From contig OZ026847.1 of assembly GCA_964023205.1 (NCBI GenBank), forward strand, positions 5,020,819 through 5,084,818: a stretch of DNA of 64,000 nt, read 5' to 3'. The notes below the pieces were generated by a model, which made no database searches, was not told the origin of the DNA, and was given only the letters and a program-made list of their open reading frames with translations. Source of the DNA: Lutraria lutraria (taxonomy: Eukaryota; Mollusca; Bivalvia; Venerida; Mactridae). Both the position numbers and the translations under genes were made by a program. Below are positions 25,281 through 36,595 of the stretch, piece after piece. The first letter of the stretch is position 1; every line of letters begins with the position of its first letter.

Positions 25281-25442
25281 ATGGTAAGAGGTGTTTTAGG
25301 GAATTTTCACCAAGCTTGTTCACGTTTTTGTAACACTATGGAATGCTTATTTTTAAGTCGCAATGCAAAATCACAACTTCTTGCGCCGAAGCAGATTACT
25401 GACAGTGCCCGAAATATCCACAATGGTCATCACGTGATATAA
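25281..25442 (+). CDS. Short open frame, 53 codons, unassigned
   Basis: Begins ATGGTAAGAGGTGTT (MVRGVLGNFHQACSRFCNTM) and runs through the second copy of the 113-bp direct repeat (ECLFLSRNAKSQLLAPK) to TAA. The codons shared with the other copy stay in frame. I do not recognise the protein. The ATG|GTAAGA at its start could instead be a splice donor, so a first exon ending at that ATG is an alternative. It could also be a decayed transposon protein. Confidence 0.25.
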   Translation: MVRGVLGNFHQACSRFCNTMECLFLSRNAKSQLLAPKQITDSARNIHNGHHVI

Positions 25443-25445
25443 ACA
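25328..25445 (+). repeat. Direct repeat 2 of about 113 bp
   Basis: Second copy of the block at 24958-25075, about 370 bp downstream in the same orientation. The end differs: this copy has a CACGTG where the first has tctcgtgac. Confidence 0.75.
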
Positions 25446-25616
25446 AAACAGAAATAGAGCGAGGTCACGTGTTACTCACACCAACTAGTGTTAGCTTGAT
25501 GACGCAGTCGCTATTTATAGTCTAAGAATGGAGCGAGCTCGATAAACAACGACGGGAATGAATCTGCCCATCTGTCAATAAACGAACCGAATCCAATCCT
25601 ACTATAGTAAACAAAC

Positions 25617-25784
25617 ATGGCGTTGAATTTAGTACACCATCAAGCATTGTGTTATATTACTGAGGATGAAGCAAAACTACTTTTTAAGTGGTGTTCATGT
25701 GTACATACAGACTGTGTATTATTCAAGTTGTTAATCGGACTCGCTAATAGTCTCAATGATCACGTGACATTCACCGAATACTAG
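25617..25784 (+). CDS. Short open frame, 55 codons, unassigned
   Basis: ATG in context acaaacATGG opens MALNLVHHQALCYITEDEAK and continues with a cysteine-containing stretch (LLFKWCSCVHTDC) to TAG. It has no recognised domain. The upstream region is less AT-rich and contains several CACGTG sites, so it could be a first exon of a gene whose later exons I could not identify, or chance. Confidence 0.25.
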   Translation: MALNLVHHQALCYITEDEAKLLFKWCSCVHTDCVLFKLLIGLANSLNDHVTFTEY

Positions 25785-26399
25785 TAGCTGTTTCATATCG
25801 TTGTCGTCTCGTCAATGTCAATCACCTATAAATTACTAGAAACGTGTCAATATTTCAATAAAAATGGTTTCAGTTGACTGAGAATTTGACTCTGCCTGGT
25901 GCGCTACAACGAGAACTAGTTTAGTATTTATATGGGCACTGTGACGACAGGGTTCGACATTAAGGCAGGTCCGAACGACAATCAATAGCTTACTGGTCCA
26001 GTCTAGTGCATATTGCTATTTGGTAGAATGGTCGTGCTCTTGAAAATGCAGCCGAAACTCTTTATATCAAAGGACTTAGGAAAAATTGTTCGATCTAAAT
26101 TAACTTCGATATATAAATTATTAGAGAAATTCGCTGTGTTTATTACATTTTGGAGCGATCGTCGGTGTGTTGTAATAATCATTTAATCGTGTTATAAGAT
26201 ACGGAACACGGTATTTATACGTTTCGATGTATTTATTTTAGCAACATGTCGCAAATAAACAAAACATTATAAACATATTCACATGGACTAATTTTATAAT
26301 CGCGAGCGTGGACACTGACTTGTTTACGCAATTGTCATTAATTAAATATCGATTTCGGAGCTCAATACAAAAAATGTCCGATCAGGTGAGAAATGATGA

Positions 26400-26965
26400 C
26401 TTAATTGATTCGACATAAACGGTCACTTTAGTACCCTCAGACAACGGAGTATATTATTTTTGGAGACTTTATTTAAATATTTTAAATGCATTCCAGCAGA
26501 TATTGCAACGTCTGATACATCGAGGTGATAGTTTCCCCTGATTTTAATTTTAGGGTGGAAACAGGGACTACATATAGAGTACCTCGTGAACTGTAGCACC
26601 ATATGACCAGATTCATGAGATTCATGAAACATCAACGGCTTGTATTTTTGATGGAGTAGATAATCACTTTAGTTTCGGGATCAGTTAAGACAAAATAACA
26701 AATTCGTTTGATCTGAAACTTCGCACATCCTGATAAAAAATGTTACATAGGCCACATTCTAGTATTGAATTGCCGGTTGCGATTTTGCGCTGTACAAACA
26801 TTTAACTTGTTGTTAATTAGTACTACTAATTGAGATATAACTGACAACTATATAATTGTACATGCCTTCCAATGCTTCACTGTTAAAAATGAGACTTAAC
26901 GAAATTAAAATACTTCAAAAAATTGAAGTGATGTGACTTTAGTCATAACAGGAACATATATTTTG
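26400..26965. other. No gene seen
   Basis: AT-rich sequence with no recognisable exon or repeat. The minus-strand frame 26423-26635 has no features. Confidence 0.45.
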
Positions 26966-26971
26966 GAATAC

Positions 26972-27131
26972 AGTCAAGACTTTGAACTAAGGCCATCCTT
27001 GGGAAATAGAAAATTTTATATTGACAGATGGCTCTTATTCAGAAGTTATTTTGTTCTAAATGATAAATGACGGTTTAGAAAGAATGACCTTTATTCACAA
27101 GGTGACCTTTATTCGGAGGTTTGACAGTATC
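26972..27131. mobile_element. Decayed TIR element (tacagtcaaacctg family)
   Basis: Left end tacagtcaagactttgaac and right end ggaggtttgacagta are inverted relative to each other. The interior contains repeated gacctttattc words. Related termini bound 60846-61000, where they read caaacctgtg and cacaggtttgactgta. Non-coding. Confidence 0.5.
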
Positions 27132-27134
27132 TAG

Positions 27135-28690
27135 ATATTTAACATTTGTACAACTGACAATATTGAGTGAAAATTTGCATTTATTATTAAGTAATAATTA
27201 GCATAAAGAACCTTGAATATTGATCAATTCAAATACAAAAATACCTTTACAAACAATTTAGAAATTACATTGACACTAATAGATGCTTTCAAATGATGAA
27301 TAATCAATTCACATGTATTACTTATTATCATGAATTTGCATTTACATCAAATAAGTCAACTTCTTAAAAAAACATAAAATATAGCTTCAACTTTAAATTT
27401 GCTCAGTTCTAAAATTTCTTTCAATATTACACTATGCAATTTGTCTGTGAATAGTGTGATTTATAACTTCTGATATACATGAAAATTAAATATCTTCCTA
27501 GATGTAACTCATTACTTTATTCTAAGGACCACGGATACAAAATTTATTTATTCATTTAAACATTGGCTATGTATAGCTGTTGACCAAAATGGAAATAAAG
27601 GTTTATTTTAACTTCTTTTGTGTTATCCTTTATAAAATGTCTAACATGGCTATACACATGTTTCGTGTAATATGTGTACATTTTCTTTAAATGTATGCCA
27701 GTTTATTAACACATTGTAATTTGTATATTGAAAAAAATCTAACTAAATACTTTTTACATCATAACGAGAGCTTAATAGTAGAGCTTAGTTGTATAAGATT
27801 TAATAATTAATTAATTTATGCAAATTATATTTTCAATTGCACACATATCTTATATTAAACAAAAAACAACAACAGATACTTGTAAGTCATTATGGCAATG
27901 TACTGTCACAAACAACCTATAGATGGAATGCATGTGTATCTTTTCCTAAATATTCTATGAGTCACAAAATTATGCAGGTCCTGTGATGTGAATAATATGA
28001 ATATGATTTCTGCGTATAAATATATATATACTTCCATCCATATAATTATTAACTGTTAAAGATTGTACCCAGTCAAGTAAATTAATAATAAATAATGACA
28101 TTACATATTACATTAGGTATTATATAATATATTATTCATTTAGACTAAAATTGCTAACCAATATGTACGCAAAAATGTGATGTTGCTATAAACAATGCAG
28201 ATTTTGACGCCATTTTTGTATTAATCATTGCCCCGAGGACAAAACCGGTCGGCAATCTTAATATTATATATACGGTATATATAATACCTATGTACTGTTT
28301 ATAATGTCTTATCACTTCCACCTATATAGCAACAATTTTGTCAGGAAAGCCACTTTTTGAGAAAACCTATTTGCGATATATTTGTGTACCAGTCTGGCCA
28401 ACATATCATTGAGTATAAACTGATTAGCTCCACCACCAAAAACACACACTAGCTAAAAGTCTTCTGTCCAGACTGATCGACTGTACCACTGTGAGTAGTC
28501 CAACCATTTCCAATATTGACTGAACATTGAAGACCATTGACATTAATTAGGTTTATTTTATAAATATCATCAAAAGAAGTATGTTAGGCTGTAGGTAATT
28601 GAAAAGTTAATCATTCTCATAATATTATTCTTGATACCAAAGTCCAAACATATTTTCACATATGCAATTATTTCTGTAATAGGGAGGAGG
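27135..28690. other. No gene seen
   Basis: Very AT-rich sequence with runs such as tatatatatactt. No exon, array or paired termini recognised. Confidence 0.5.
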
Positions 28691-28702
28691 AAAATAATGT
28701 AG

Positions 28703-28777
28703 TATCCAATGCGGGTCTCGAACACGCAACCTCCTACTTGCATGTCAGATGCTCTACCAACTCGGAGCTAATCAGGC
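28703..28777 (-). mobile_element. tRNA-like sequence (tRNA pseudogene or SINE head)
   Basis: On the minus strand it shows an A box (ttagctccgagttgg) and a B box (gtgttcgagaccc), with tgc in the anticodon position as in tRNA-Ala. The anticodon stem pairs poorly and no recognisable SINE body follows. I infer a pseudogene or SINE remnant rather than a working tRNA. Confidence 0.55.
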
Positions 28778-28988
28778 TGTGAATATCTTAGACAATTTAT
28801 GAAATTTAATACAATATACCACACAGCTACATTCCTCCTTCCTTTTTATTCAAAGTAATTTATTGCGACAACAATATGTTCTTTTGACTAACTCAGTTAG
28901 CTTTTGCTTCGCCCTAGGTCTAGGATTCAAATGCTAGTCTCATCTTAGTCACGTTACCAAATGTAATAGGATGAAATTTAATGTTCCT

Positions 28989-29062
28989 GATGCGGCCGGG
29001 GCTCGAACCCACGACCTCCTGCTTGCAAGTCAGATGCATTACCAATGTCTCATTCTGAATAG
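28989..29062 (-). mobile_element. Second tRNA-like sequence
   Basis: On the minus strand there is a good B box (gtgggttcgagcccc) and a paired anticodon arm (ctgacttgcaagcag). The A box is mutated (attggtaatgc in place of gttggtagagc). It is related to the sequence at 28703-28777, 210 bp away, in the same orientation. Probably a decayed tRNA-derived repeat. Confidence 0.5.
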
Positions 29063-29199
29063 CACTATCATATACTCTCATGGAATCACAAGCAGGTTAT
29101 AGGGTCGGAATGGCTACGATTGGCCACATATTTGTACTGCATAAATTAATTAGATTTAATTATTAATAATGCACTTACAGCGATTGTTCTAAAGCTTTC

Positions 29200-29830
29200 G
29201 ATTATTTGGTTTGCCGAAATATATGATATACACTTTATAATTCAGGGCAAAGAGGAAGGTTATATAAGGTTATTAAGTCCATGGATGTATTATCAAATTA
29301 CAACCAAAGTAAAATTTAATAATGAGATCGGCGAATTATTCTATGGTCATTTTGGAGTAAGACTGGGGGAAGTTTGTCGCCTTTTCTATTTTCCATGTAC
29401 CTTAATGATCTGGATGACCAACTTTTAAACGGAGCAAAAGGCATTGATTTACATGTTTTGTTAATGTAAGCCGAAGTCACCATGGTATTTGCTAACTCAT
29501 CAGAACTACAAAGTAATCTTAACATATTGGATGTATACTGTGACCGTTGGAAATTTAATTTTAAACTATGATAATTAATATATTCAGAAAAGGAGGGCGT
29601 TTGTCAACATTTACCAAAGTTGTGAATAGGAAATCGTTAACAAATTTATGTATCTTGGAACAGTTTTTTCATCTGGAGTGTCCTTTGTAGAAACGCATAA
29701 AACTTTTGTACATGCAATGTTTATCCACTTCCTTTCTTATAAACGACAACTTTTACTTTGAACAGCTGAAATGATTTTTTAAAACTCCGAAATCCAACTC
29801 AATTTTTAGGGCTTCCATAATAACGGGCAA
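29200..29830 (+). mobile_element. Decayed LINE reverse transcriptase fragment
   Basis: Plus-strand translation, allowing frameshifts, gives GxxGVRLGE, a degraded SPFLFSMYLNDLDDQ, GAKGIDLHVLL, a damaged YADD-box region, then NLNILDVYCDRWKFN and FRKGGRLSTFTK. These are the palm and thumb of a non-LTR retrotransposon reverse transcriptase. Stops and frameshifts make it inactive. The opposite-strand frame 29316-29525 is only its shadow. It belongs to a different lineage from the LINE at 18.7-22 kb. Confidence 0.75.
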
Positions 29831-29846
29831 AATGTTATTTGCTGGG

Positions 29847-29882
29847 ACCATTATACATGCATGAATAATGGTCCCAGATATC
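29847..29882. repeat. Perfect 12-bp hairpin
   Basis: tgggaccattat and its exact complement ataatggtccca, separated by about ten bases. Immediately downstream of the LINE fragment. Function unknown. Confidence 0.6.
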
Positions 29883-29899
29883 AGGGAGACTATCTCACC

Positions 29900-31130
29900 C
29901 TAGTCTCCCTCTAAGCCAATCCCTGCATAACTATCAGATAGACTACAATTTTCCTTGCTGTTTGCCATCTCTACCTTAAATCATGCAGTTCATATTTTCG
30001 TGTTTAGCATTAATACATGTTGACATTGTGGGATTTTAATAAAATGATCACTCGGTGATATTGGTTTAAATCTAATTACATGTAAATGTGTTGTATTTCA
30101 CTGTTAGTTATGCGAACTACCTACTTGAAACTGAAACAATGTTGAAAATTGTCAGAACTGAAAGAAAACAAAATTAATGATATTTGTAACTGGCCATTGT
30201 GACGTGTGAAACATCGTTGCCTATATCGCTTGACCGTCAATGACACACTGATAAATGGCTTCATGATCACCAGTATCATTGAGCGAATATTGCCTTAGTA
30301 GATTTATTATGAATATTGTCATGATGGTCATTTATTATCCTGCATCAACTATTACAGTGAATATTGATTGTCATGATATTTTGAAATTTTCTGACTTCCT
30401 GAACTACTGATTATTTCAATGAAAATCACTTCAAATGTGAGGTATGGAGGTCCGTTGTTGACCCTACATTTGTTAATACTTTGCAAACGACAAAATCTAT
30501 TTACGGTAAGAAATCAAGCTATAGTGTTCTTTCAATCGTAGCCTATACAACCCTCTCAGAATAAGAAAATACACTAATCTTTAATCTTGTTCAAGTCTGT
30601 ATGCGTGACAGCAATAGATTCACATGAAAAGTACCATGCATTATAATGCTTGAGAAGCCCCCTTCTTCATTTCTACACATACCCTTTCTCTCTCTTGATT
30701 TATACAGTAATATTATTTTCCCATTGTGGTACTGTCTAAGTTTTTTCTTTTTGTTTTCTAATTTATTTTTACTTTTGATCACAAGACCCATATCCCTATC
30801 TCTGTATGATTTAATTTTTAATCTATTTTATACATACCAATAGTTAAATTGTTGAATAGGTCTTGAAATTTAACTGGAAGTCTATCCAAGGAGACAGTCT
30901 TCCATTCCAATCCTTTCCAAAATTGATGTAAATTTGTGCACAATTACCTATATGTACAATGTATCATAGACAGGAATAAATATGTTTAAACGAATCATAG
31001 CCTAGAATCAACCGACAAATAACAAAGCATAATTATGTGCAGTAATTTGAAATAGTTGATAGATGCATTACGTATAACATGTATTTCAAAGTAACCAAAA
31101 TAAAAGTGTTAAGAAATTTCTTATTTGTTT
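29900..31130. other. No gene seen
   Basis: AT-rich sequence with overlapping short frames on both strands (30591-30843). These are low-complexity (lysine-rich or phenylalanine/leucine-rich) and look like chance. Confidence 0.45.
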
Positions 31131-31131
31131 T

Positions 31132-31341
31132 GTTAGCTCACCTGATCAATCAGAGTCGATGAATGTCCGGTGTCTTCACCAATCCTAATAAAAGTCTTTG
31201 ATGAGATTGATTATGGGCGAAATTGAATTGGTACATGCAGTTATGGGCCCTTATATGAGATGAAAACTATATTACCTGGTCATTAATTAAATTGTCTTTG
31301 TTCTCAGGTAAGCGATATAGGGCAATCTTGGCCCATTTGTT
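31132..31341 (-). mobile_element. Short element with gctcacc/ggtgagc-type ends
   Basis: Starts tagctcacctgatc and ends ggtaagcgatatagggc..cttggcccatttgtt. The second end is the inverted form of the start of the longer element at 33801. It is a short, array-less member of that family in the opposite orientation. Non-coding. Confidence 0.6.
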
Positions 31342-31904
31342 TCAGATATTATCTAAATAATTATATCCAGTGCTTTATGCAAATTGTTGCCCTATAAACA
31401 TGTACATGAATAACTGAAAAAATAGTTTTTACTCTTTTTTACAGTTAAAAGGGATATAATTCTTGTTAGTTTTAGTTCAGAGTTATCTATTCCTTTTCAA
31501 ATATGTATAAAAATATAAAATATAATAATCTTAAGCAGTGTGGGTTGAGAACTTGGCCATTTTGGACTCCATTATCGCTTGTCTACAAAAATTTTAAAAA
31601 ATTAAATTTCGAAATCAGGGGGAGATAATCAATCGCATACTGTAGGCTTAATCAGCACCTATTTTTCGTCCAACAAGTGACATTCGATGGGGGATATATT
31701 AAGCTTTACAATGATATATGTGTCATAAAATCCCGCTAGGGGGGACCCAGGGTACAGGTAGCCCATACTCTATTAGGAGTGATAGTTAAATGATGCAACA
31801 AACTTTTTTAATTTGTGTGATTAATTGGTTGAAATTTAAAAATGTTTGTTAAATTGCTTGTGCAAACACTTTTAATTTCAACCAATTATTGATCAATTAA
31901 ACAT

Positions 31905-31995
31905 AAAATTTGCATAGTGGGTACCACTTGACTTCAAAGTGGGTACCACTTGACCAAAAATAGTGTGTACCAGTTGACATTGGGTACCAGTTGAC
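31905..31995 (+). repeat. Minisatellite of about 17-22 bp units (gggtaccacttgac)
   Basis: Four imperfect units of gtgggtaccacttgac or gggtaccagttgac. A poly-C run (about 32010-32023) follows. Just upstream, attggttgaaattt (about 31820) is answered by aatttcaaccaat (about 31875), a separate inverted repeat. Confidence 0.7.
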
Positions 31996-33322
31996 TGTAA
32001 TCCACACCGCCCCCCCCCCCCAACCCCACCCTCGTCTAAAAAATCTAAAATAAGCTCCGAACCTGAATTTGCTCCAGACAGACCTGAGTTAATGAGAAGT
32101 AACACGATAAATATAGGAGTAAATAATGTTTATGTAGATCTACTAAAATATTCACCTGAAACGATGTTCAGAGAAACATTGCCGTAGTTGTAGCACAGTT
32201 TCTTGAACATTCAACAAAATGTTATGTTCTCGCCGATCTCGGTTGGTTTATTGGATGTAACAGAAACCATTTCTATCACACAGCCACTGAAATTATCGTC
32301 GAGACCGACGAGACAGCTTGATATCTCATTAAAAACAATATGCGTCATAACACTTCCGTAAACAAAGAAGTTTTCACTATCGCACCGTTAAACCACGGAA
32401 AATTCCGAACTTGTAAATTTGATGACCGGAGTTGTCTCCCGTGTATAGTAATTTGCACAAGAAGCTAAAAAAATTATTGGTTCCCAGTCATGTACTTAAT
32501 GTCACAATGTAATATCATGCTTCAACAAGCCAAAAAAACAGTAACAACAGCTGTTAGAAATAGTGTGAATAAACATTTCAAGATAAAAAAGGCATAACGC
32601 AGTTGTAAATTACATGCAAGAATAAACGATATACATGAAGGCAGTGTCCACTTAGGCCACACCAATTTCATAACTTGTTCATCGGATTTTTTTTCTGAAA
32701 AGAGCAAGCGAGCGAGCGAAATATTTTTATTAATATTATTTTTTACTTTTCCAATTTGACCGAGCGAGCGAGCGAAAAAATAATTTTAATTTTTTTTTAT
32801 TTTCCTTCATACGAAACAAGCAAAACAAATCTAAAAAGCTTTTCTATTTCAAACAAGCATGTGATCAAGCAAATAAAGAATCTGTATTTTTATTAGTATC
32901 AATAACACTTAGGTTTACCAGTGAAAACACTTTTAATGTCTTTATTCTATTCTTTTTTTATATGAAAATTGATAAATCACCCATACTTACAGAACAATAC
33001 CATGTATACCATATTCTTGTAACAATTACTAGGATAAAACGACATAATATTGTATATTGGATTTATCACCGAAATGACACTGTACACAACTTGGGGCACA
33101 AGATATAACTGTTTAAGCTTGGAGACATGTTTTAAAAGAATTTACCCTTAATTCCTATATAAACTAGAACCATGAGTGAAGGATAGACCTACACCAAATA
33201 TTCTAAGATATCTTCAGTATACTGGTATACTTAAATCATAGAAATAACAATAATCTGTGTGAATGTGCCATAAAATTCTGTGTCAAAAGTCAAATTTTTA
33301 ATATTGAACTTAAAATTTTACT

Positions 33323-33736
33323 TTGCATGTTAATTTGACTACTGATATCCGATGTCAACTTACTTTAGCCACTCCGTGTGTACAACTACTGTCTGAACAG
33401 TGCTATTCTAAATCGTTTACAATGGGTACCGTGTCATGTAAACTCAGATTATTTGAAGTGAATTTTCGAGAAAAGGCGATTTTTACCATGACACCGGCAG
33501 TTCCAGTTTCGTTTTCCAAACGGGTTTTAATGTGTGATTTTTCCACACACAACAAATTAACTATTCAGTTTTTGAAGGCTGGGCAAAATCGAAAGAGACT
33601 CGCCGTCACAAACAGTTGGACTAGGCCACGAGCGCTATCATCTTTGAAACTAACGTCACCCGTATTCCTATTCCTCGCTACTTATATTTTCTATGGTCTT
33701 ATATACGATAATCGACGTGCTTCTGATTGTCTATGA
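33323..33736 (+). other. Unassigned 137-codon open frame
   Basis: The longest open frame in this part of the window, starting MHVNLTTDIRCQLTLATPC. Composition is close to random translation and there is no domain I recognise. The stretch is less AT-rich than its surroundings and contains a 30-base phrase (tcgccgtcacaaacag) repeated inverted at 54117-54147, so it may be a transposon or promoter-derived repeat. I do not claim a gene. Confidence 0.2.
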
Positions 33737-33800
33737 TATCGCGTGCAGTTAACATTCTTCTTAGGTTTAAACATTCGGAATTACCGAATAAATTCATTTA

Positions 33801-34928
33801 AACAAGAGGGCCATGATGGCCCTATAAATGCTCACCAGGAGAAAAGGTCATTTGGAGATTAACATTGTTGAAGTTTTCTATACAAGTCTAAGTAAGATCA
33901 AGTGACCTATCTGGGCCGTTTTTATCCCATGGCCATTATATGAACAGATTTAAAAGAGGTCCATTAGACAAAGCTACATACCAAATATCTTAGCTCTAGG
34001 CCTTGTGGTTTCGGAGAAGAATATTTTTTAAATTTTCCTATATAAAATAGAATAAACCCCAGGGCAGAGCCAATTTTGACCCTAGGGCAATAATTTGAAC
34101 AAACTTGGTAGAGGTCCACTAGATAATGCTACATACCAAATATCTTAGCTCTAGGCCTTGTGGTTTCGGAGAAGAAGATTTTTTAAATTTTACTATATAA
34201 GTCTATATAAATCAAGTGACCCCCGGGGCGGGGCCAATTTTGACCCTAGGGCAATAATTTGAACAAACTTGGTAGAGGTCCACTAGACAATGCTACATAC
34301 CAAATATCTTAGCTCTAGGCCTTGTGGTTTCGGAGAAGAAGATTTTTTATATTTTCCTATATAAGTCTATATAAATCAAGTGACCCCCGGGGCGGGGCCA
34401 ATTTTGACCCTAGGGCAATAATTTGAACAAACTTGGTAGAGGTCCACTAGACTATGCTACACACCAAATATCAAAGCTCTAGGCATTGTAGTTTTTGACA
34501 AGAAGATTTTTCAAATTTCCTATATAAGTCTATGTAAAATCAAGTTACCCCCGGGGCGGAGCCAATTTTGACCCCAGGGTAATAATTTGAACAAACTTTG
34601 TAGAGTTCCATTAGACAATGCTACATACCAAATATCTCAGCTCTAGGCCCTGTGGTTTCAGACAAGAAGATTTTTTAAGTTTTCTCTATTTGTTGCCATA
34701 GCAACCAGAATTTTTAATGAAATTTAATTTTTTGAACAACTTTGAAAGGGGACCACCCAAGGATCATTCCAGCAAAGTTTGGTTGCAATCGGCATAGCGG
34801 TGTAGGAGGAGATGTTGTTTTAAGTAAACATGGACGCCACGAAATCGTAACGACGCACGACGCACGATGGACGCAGGGCGATCACAAAAGCTCACCCTGA
34901 GCACATTCGTGCTCTGGTGAGCTAAAAA
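33801..34928 (+). mobile_element. Element with gctcacc/ggtgagc ends and 164-bp internal repeats
   Basis: Starts aacaagagggccatgatggc then ctcacc, and ends with an acgacgcacgacgcac block then ggtgagctaaaa. The interior is about five copies of a unit whose phrase ggtagaggtccactaga recurs at 34107, 34271 and 34435, with diverged forms near 33952 and 34599. That is a regular period of 164 bp. No coding frame. It belongs with 31132-31341 and 40665-41802. Confidence 0.8.
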
Positions 34929-35179
34929 ACAGCTACGATATTATACTACCTCGGTATCGTAAAGAGAGCCGCATATATAATGGAGCAACACCGCAGAATA
35001 CAATTTGTAGTGATAAAATCCGGGACACCGTACCGTTCCGGATTTTTTTTAAAGGTGTCGGCACGAGCAAGCGGTCGGAAGCAAAAAACAAAAAATAATA
35101 TTATTTTTCTAATTTTGATAAAAAGCGAGCGGCAAATCCGATGAACAAGTTATCAAATTGGTGTGGCCTTAGCATCAAG

Positions 35180-36215
35180 TAATATGAAACATGAATAACG
35201 TAGACAGTACTTGTAAGAAACCAAAATGCAGTTGTCAAGTAGAAGAACGCATATGCAAGTAAATAACACAATATTGTCATTTAACAGCATGAATGTACTG
35301 GCGGATATTCCCTTCCATAGTAACTCGATAATGACGTTAGGTAGTTAGTTCACTATTCGTTTACGATATGTGTCATCACACAGATTGTCGTGTCGTTATA
35401 CTGTTTCAAAAGAAATAATATTAAAAGAATAACTGCAAAAATACGTTCATATTAAACTTGGTCTTTAATTAAGAGCATTTACCAGCCAAACATTAAAGCA
35501 GTTCTAACCTAAAGGTTTTTAAAGCAGCGTTTAATAATTGAATGGACAACACATTTCCGATTGAATAAACACACCTCCGAGCCGTTGACAAATCGTCGCC
35601 GAGGAAGAGGTGACTTCCGCCTGCCATCCTGAATTATTGGTTAATAGTAGTACGTGGGTCCGTTGTATGTAACAGAGATATTGACAGATTATTTTTTATC
35701 TGTAGGTAAGCAGAACTATGATTTTACCTCCGTCAGACCAAACATTTTTACCTCTAGTTTCTGGCTTACTGATTCTAATAGTTTGACATTTTCTTGTGGT
35801 CAGATTCTCTCGTACGACATAATATATACATTATTTGCATGCGACATGAGAGTAAAAACACAAAAAAAGTTAGAAAAAACAGAGGATTGGGGAAACTAAA
35901 TATACAAATTATCATTTATATATAAGCAAAATATGCAGATACAATATATATTCAACACATCAAAGAGAAGTGAACTAGTCATGTATGAATATCTTAACAA
36001 CAGGGCTTATTTAACATATTTCGCTAGGTTAAAAAAAAAAATATTTCATCCGTCGTTATGTTTTCCCCTGCTAGGAATATTTAAATAAACTTGGTTGTAT
36101 GTAATTCTTCATAAACATGGTAATTAATAAAATGTTTTGTATTTATTTCTTATATCTATTTGTCCTTTTTCTACTTGCAATTATAAAAATAGGTACATGT
36201 ATTCAAAAAATGGCG
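35180..36215. other. No gene seen
   Basis: AT-rich sequence. The 81-codon frame at 35654-35899 has no recognisable domain or splice context. Confidence 0.4.
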
Positions 36216-36372
36216 TGATACAGCCCTTACATTATTTATTTGTTTACTATTGATTATGTTTAGTTATCTTATTTTTTCATTCTAATGTACATTTATTTCG
36301 GATCTAAACAAACTGCGTATGGCTTTATATAATGCTTATTGTGAATAAACTTTAAATCTACGGTAAAATATA

Positions 36373-36534
36373 TCCAGAGCGACCCTCTGTAGAGCAACAA
36401 CCTCTCTATAACAAAGCCTTCAAAATTTCCCTAAACCGATATTTTCTATAAATTTAACCTCTGTAGAGCAACAACCTCTAAACAAGGGCCAATATTTTCA
36501 TCTCCCACAGGATGTTGCATTACAGTATATAACA
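36373..36534. mobile_element. TIR transposon with one 74-bp unit (intermediate form)
   Basis: Same family as 5232-5333 and 61481-62322. The phrase gtagagcaacaacctct occurs at 36389 and 36463, exactly 74 bp apart, with ttcaaaatttcc between. The termini are diverged. It holds one full unit and part of a second, so it is structurally intermediate between the simple and the array-bearing form. It lies just downstream of the complete sulfotransferase gene. Confidence 0.75.
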
Positions 36535-36595
36535 ATGTACTGTATATAACAAATAACAGTTATGTCTTTCGAATGATACGTCTTTGGTGATTCAG

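Larger units (their letters stand above)
25235..25766. promoter_or_regulatory. Cluster of four CACGTG palindromes
   Basis: CACGTG occurs at 25235, 25431, 25466 and 25761. Three sit in an extended context TCACGTGA and two in aatgrtcacgtgacat. In animals CACGTG is bound by basic helix-loop-helix factors such as USF, MYC and MiT/TFE. Whether this is a promoter is inference. An ATG in good context (25617) lies among the sites. Confidence 0.45.
32651..35173. mobile_element. Possible large element bounded by inverted ends
   Basis: The left end runs from cttaggccacaccaattt through cttgttcatcggatt. It is answered in inverted orientation by the right end, from aatccgatgaacaag to ttggtgtggccttag. Both ends also carry gagcgagcg-type runs and AT-rich spacers. 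Between them lie an unassigned frame and the 1.13-kb element at 33801-34928. Either this is one composite transposon or two separate small repeats in opposite orientation. No transposase is recognisable. Confidence 0.4.

Noticed and set aside
28703..29062. Two working tRNA genes
   Set aside because: Box A/B motifs are present, but the anticodon stem (first) and A box (second) are damaged, and no terminator run or clean acceptor stem was found.
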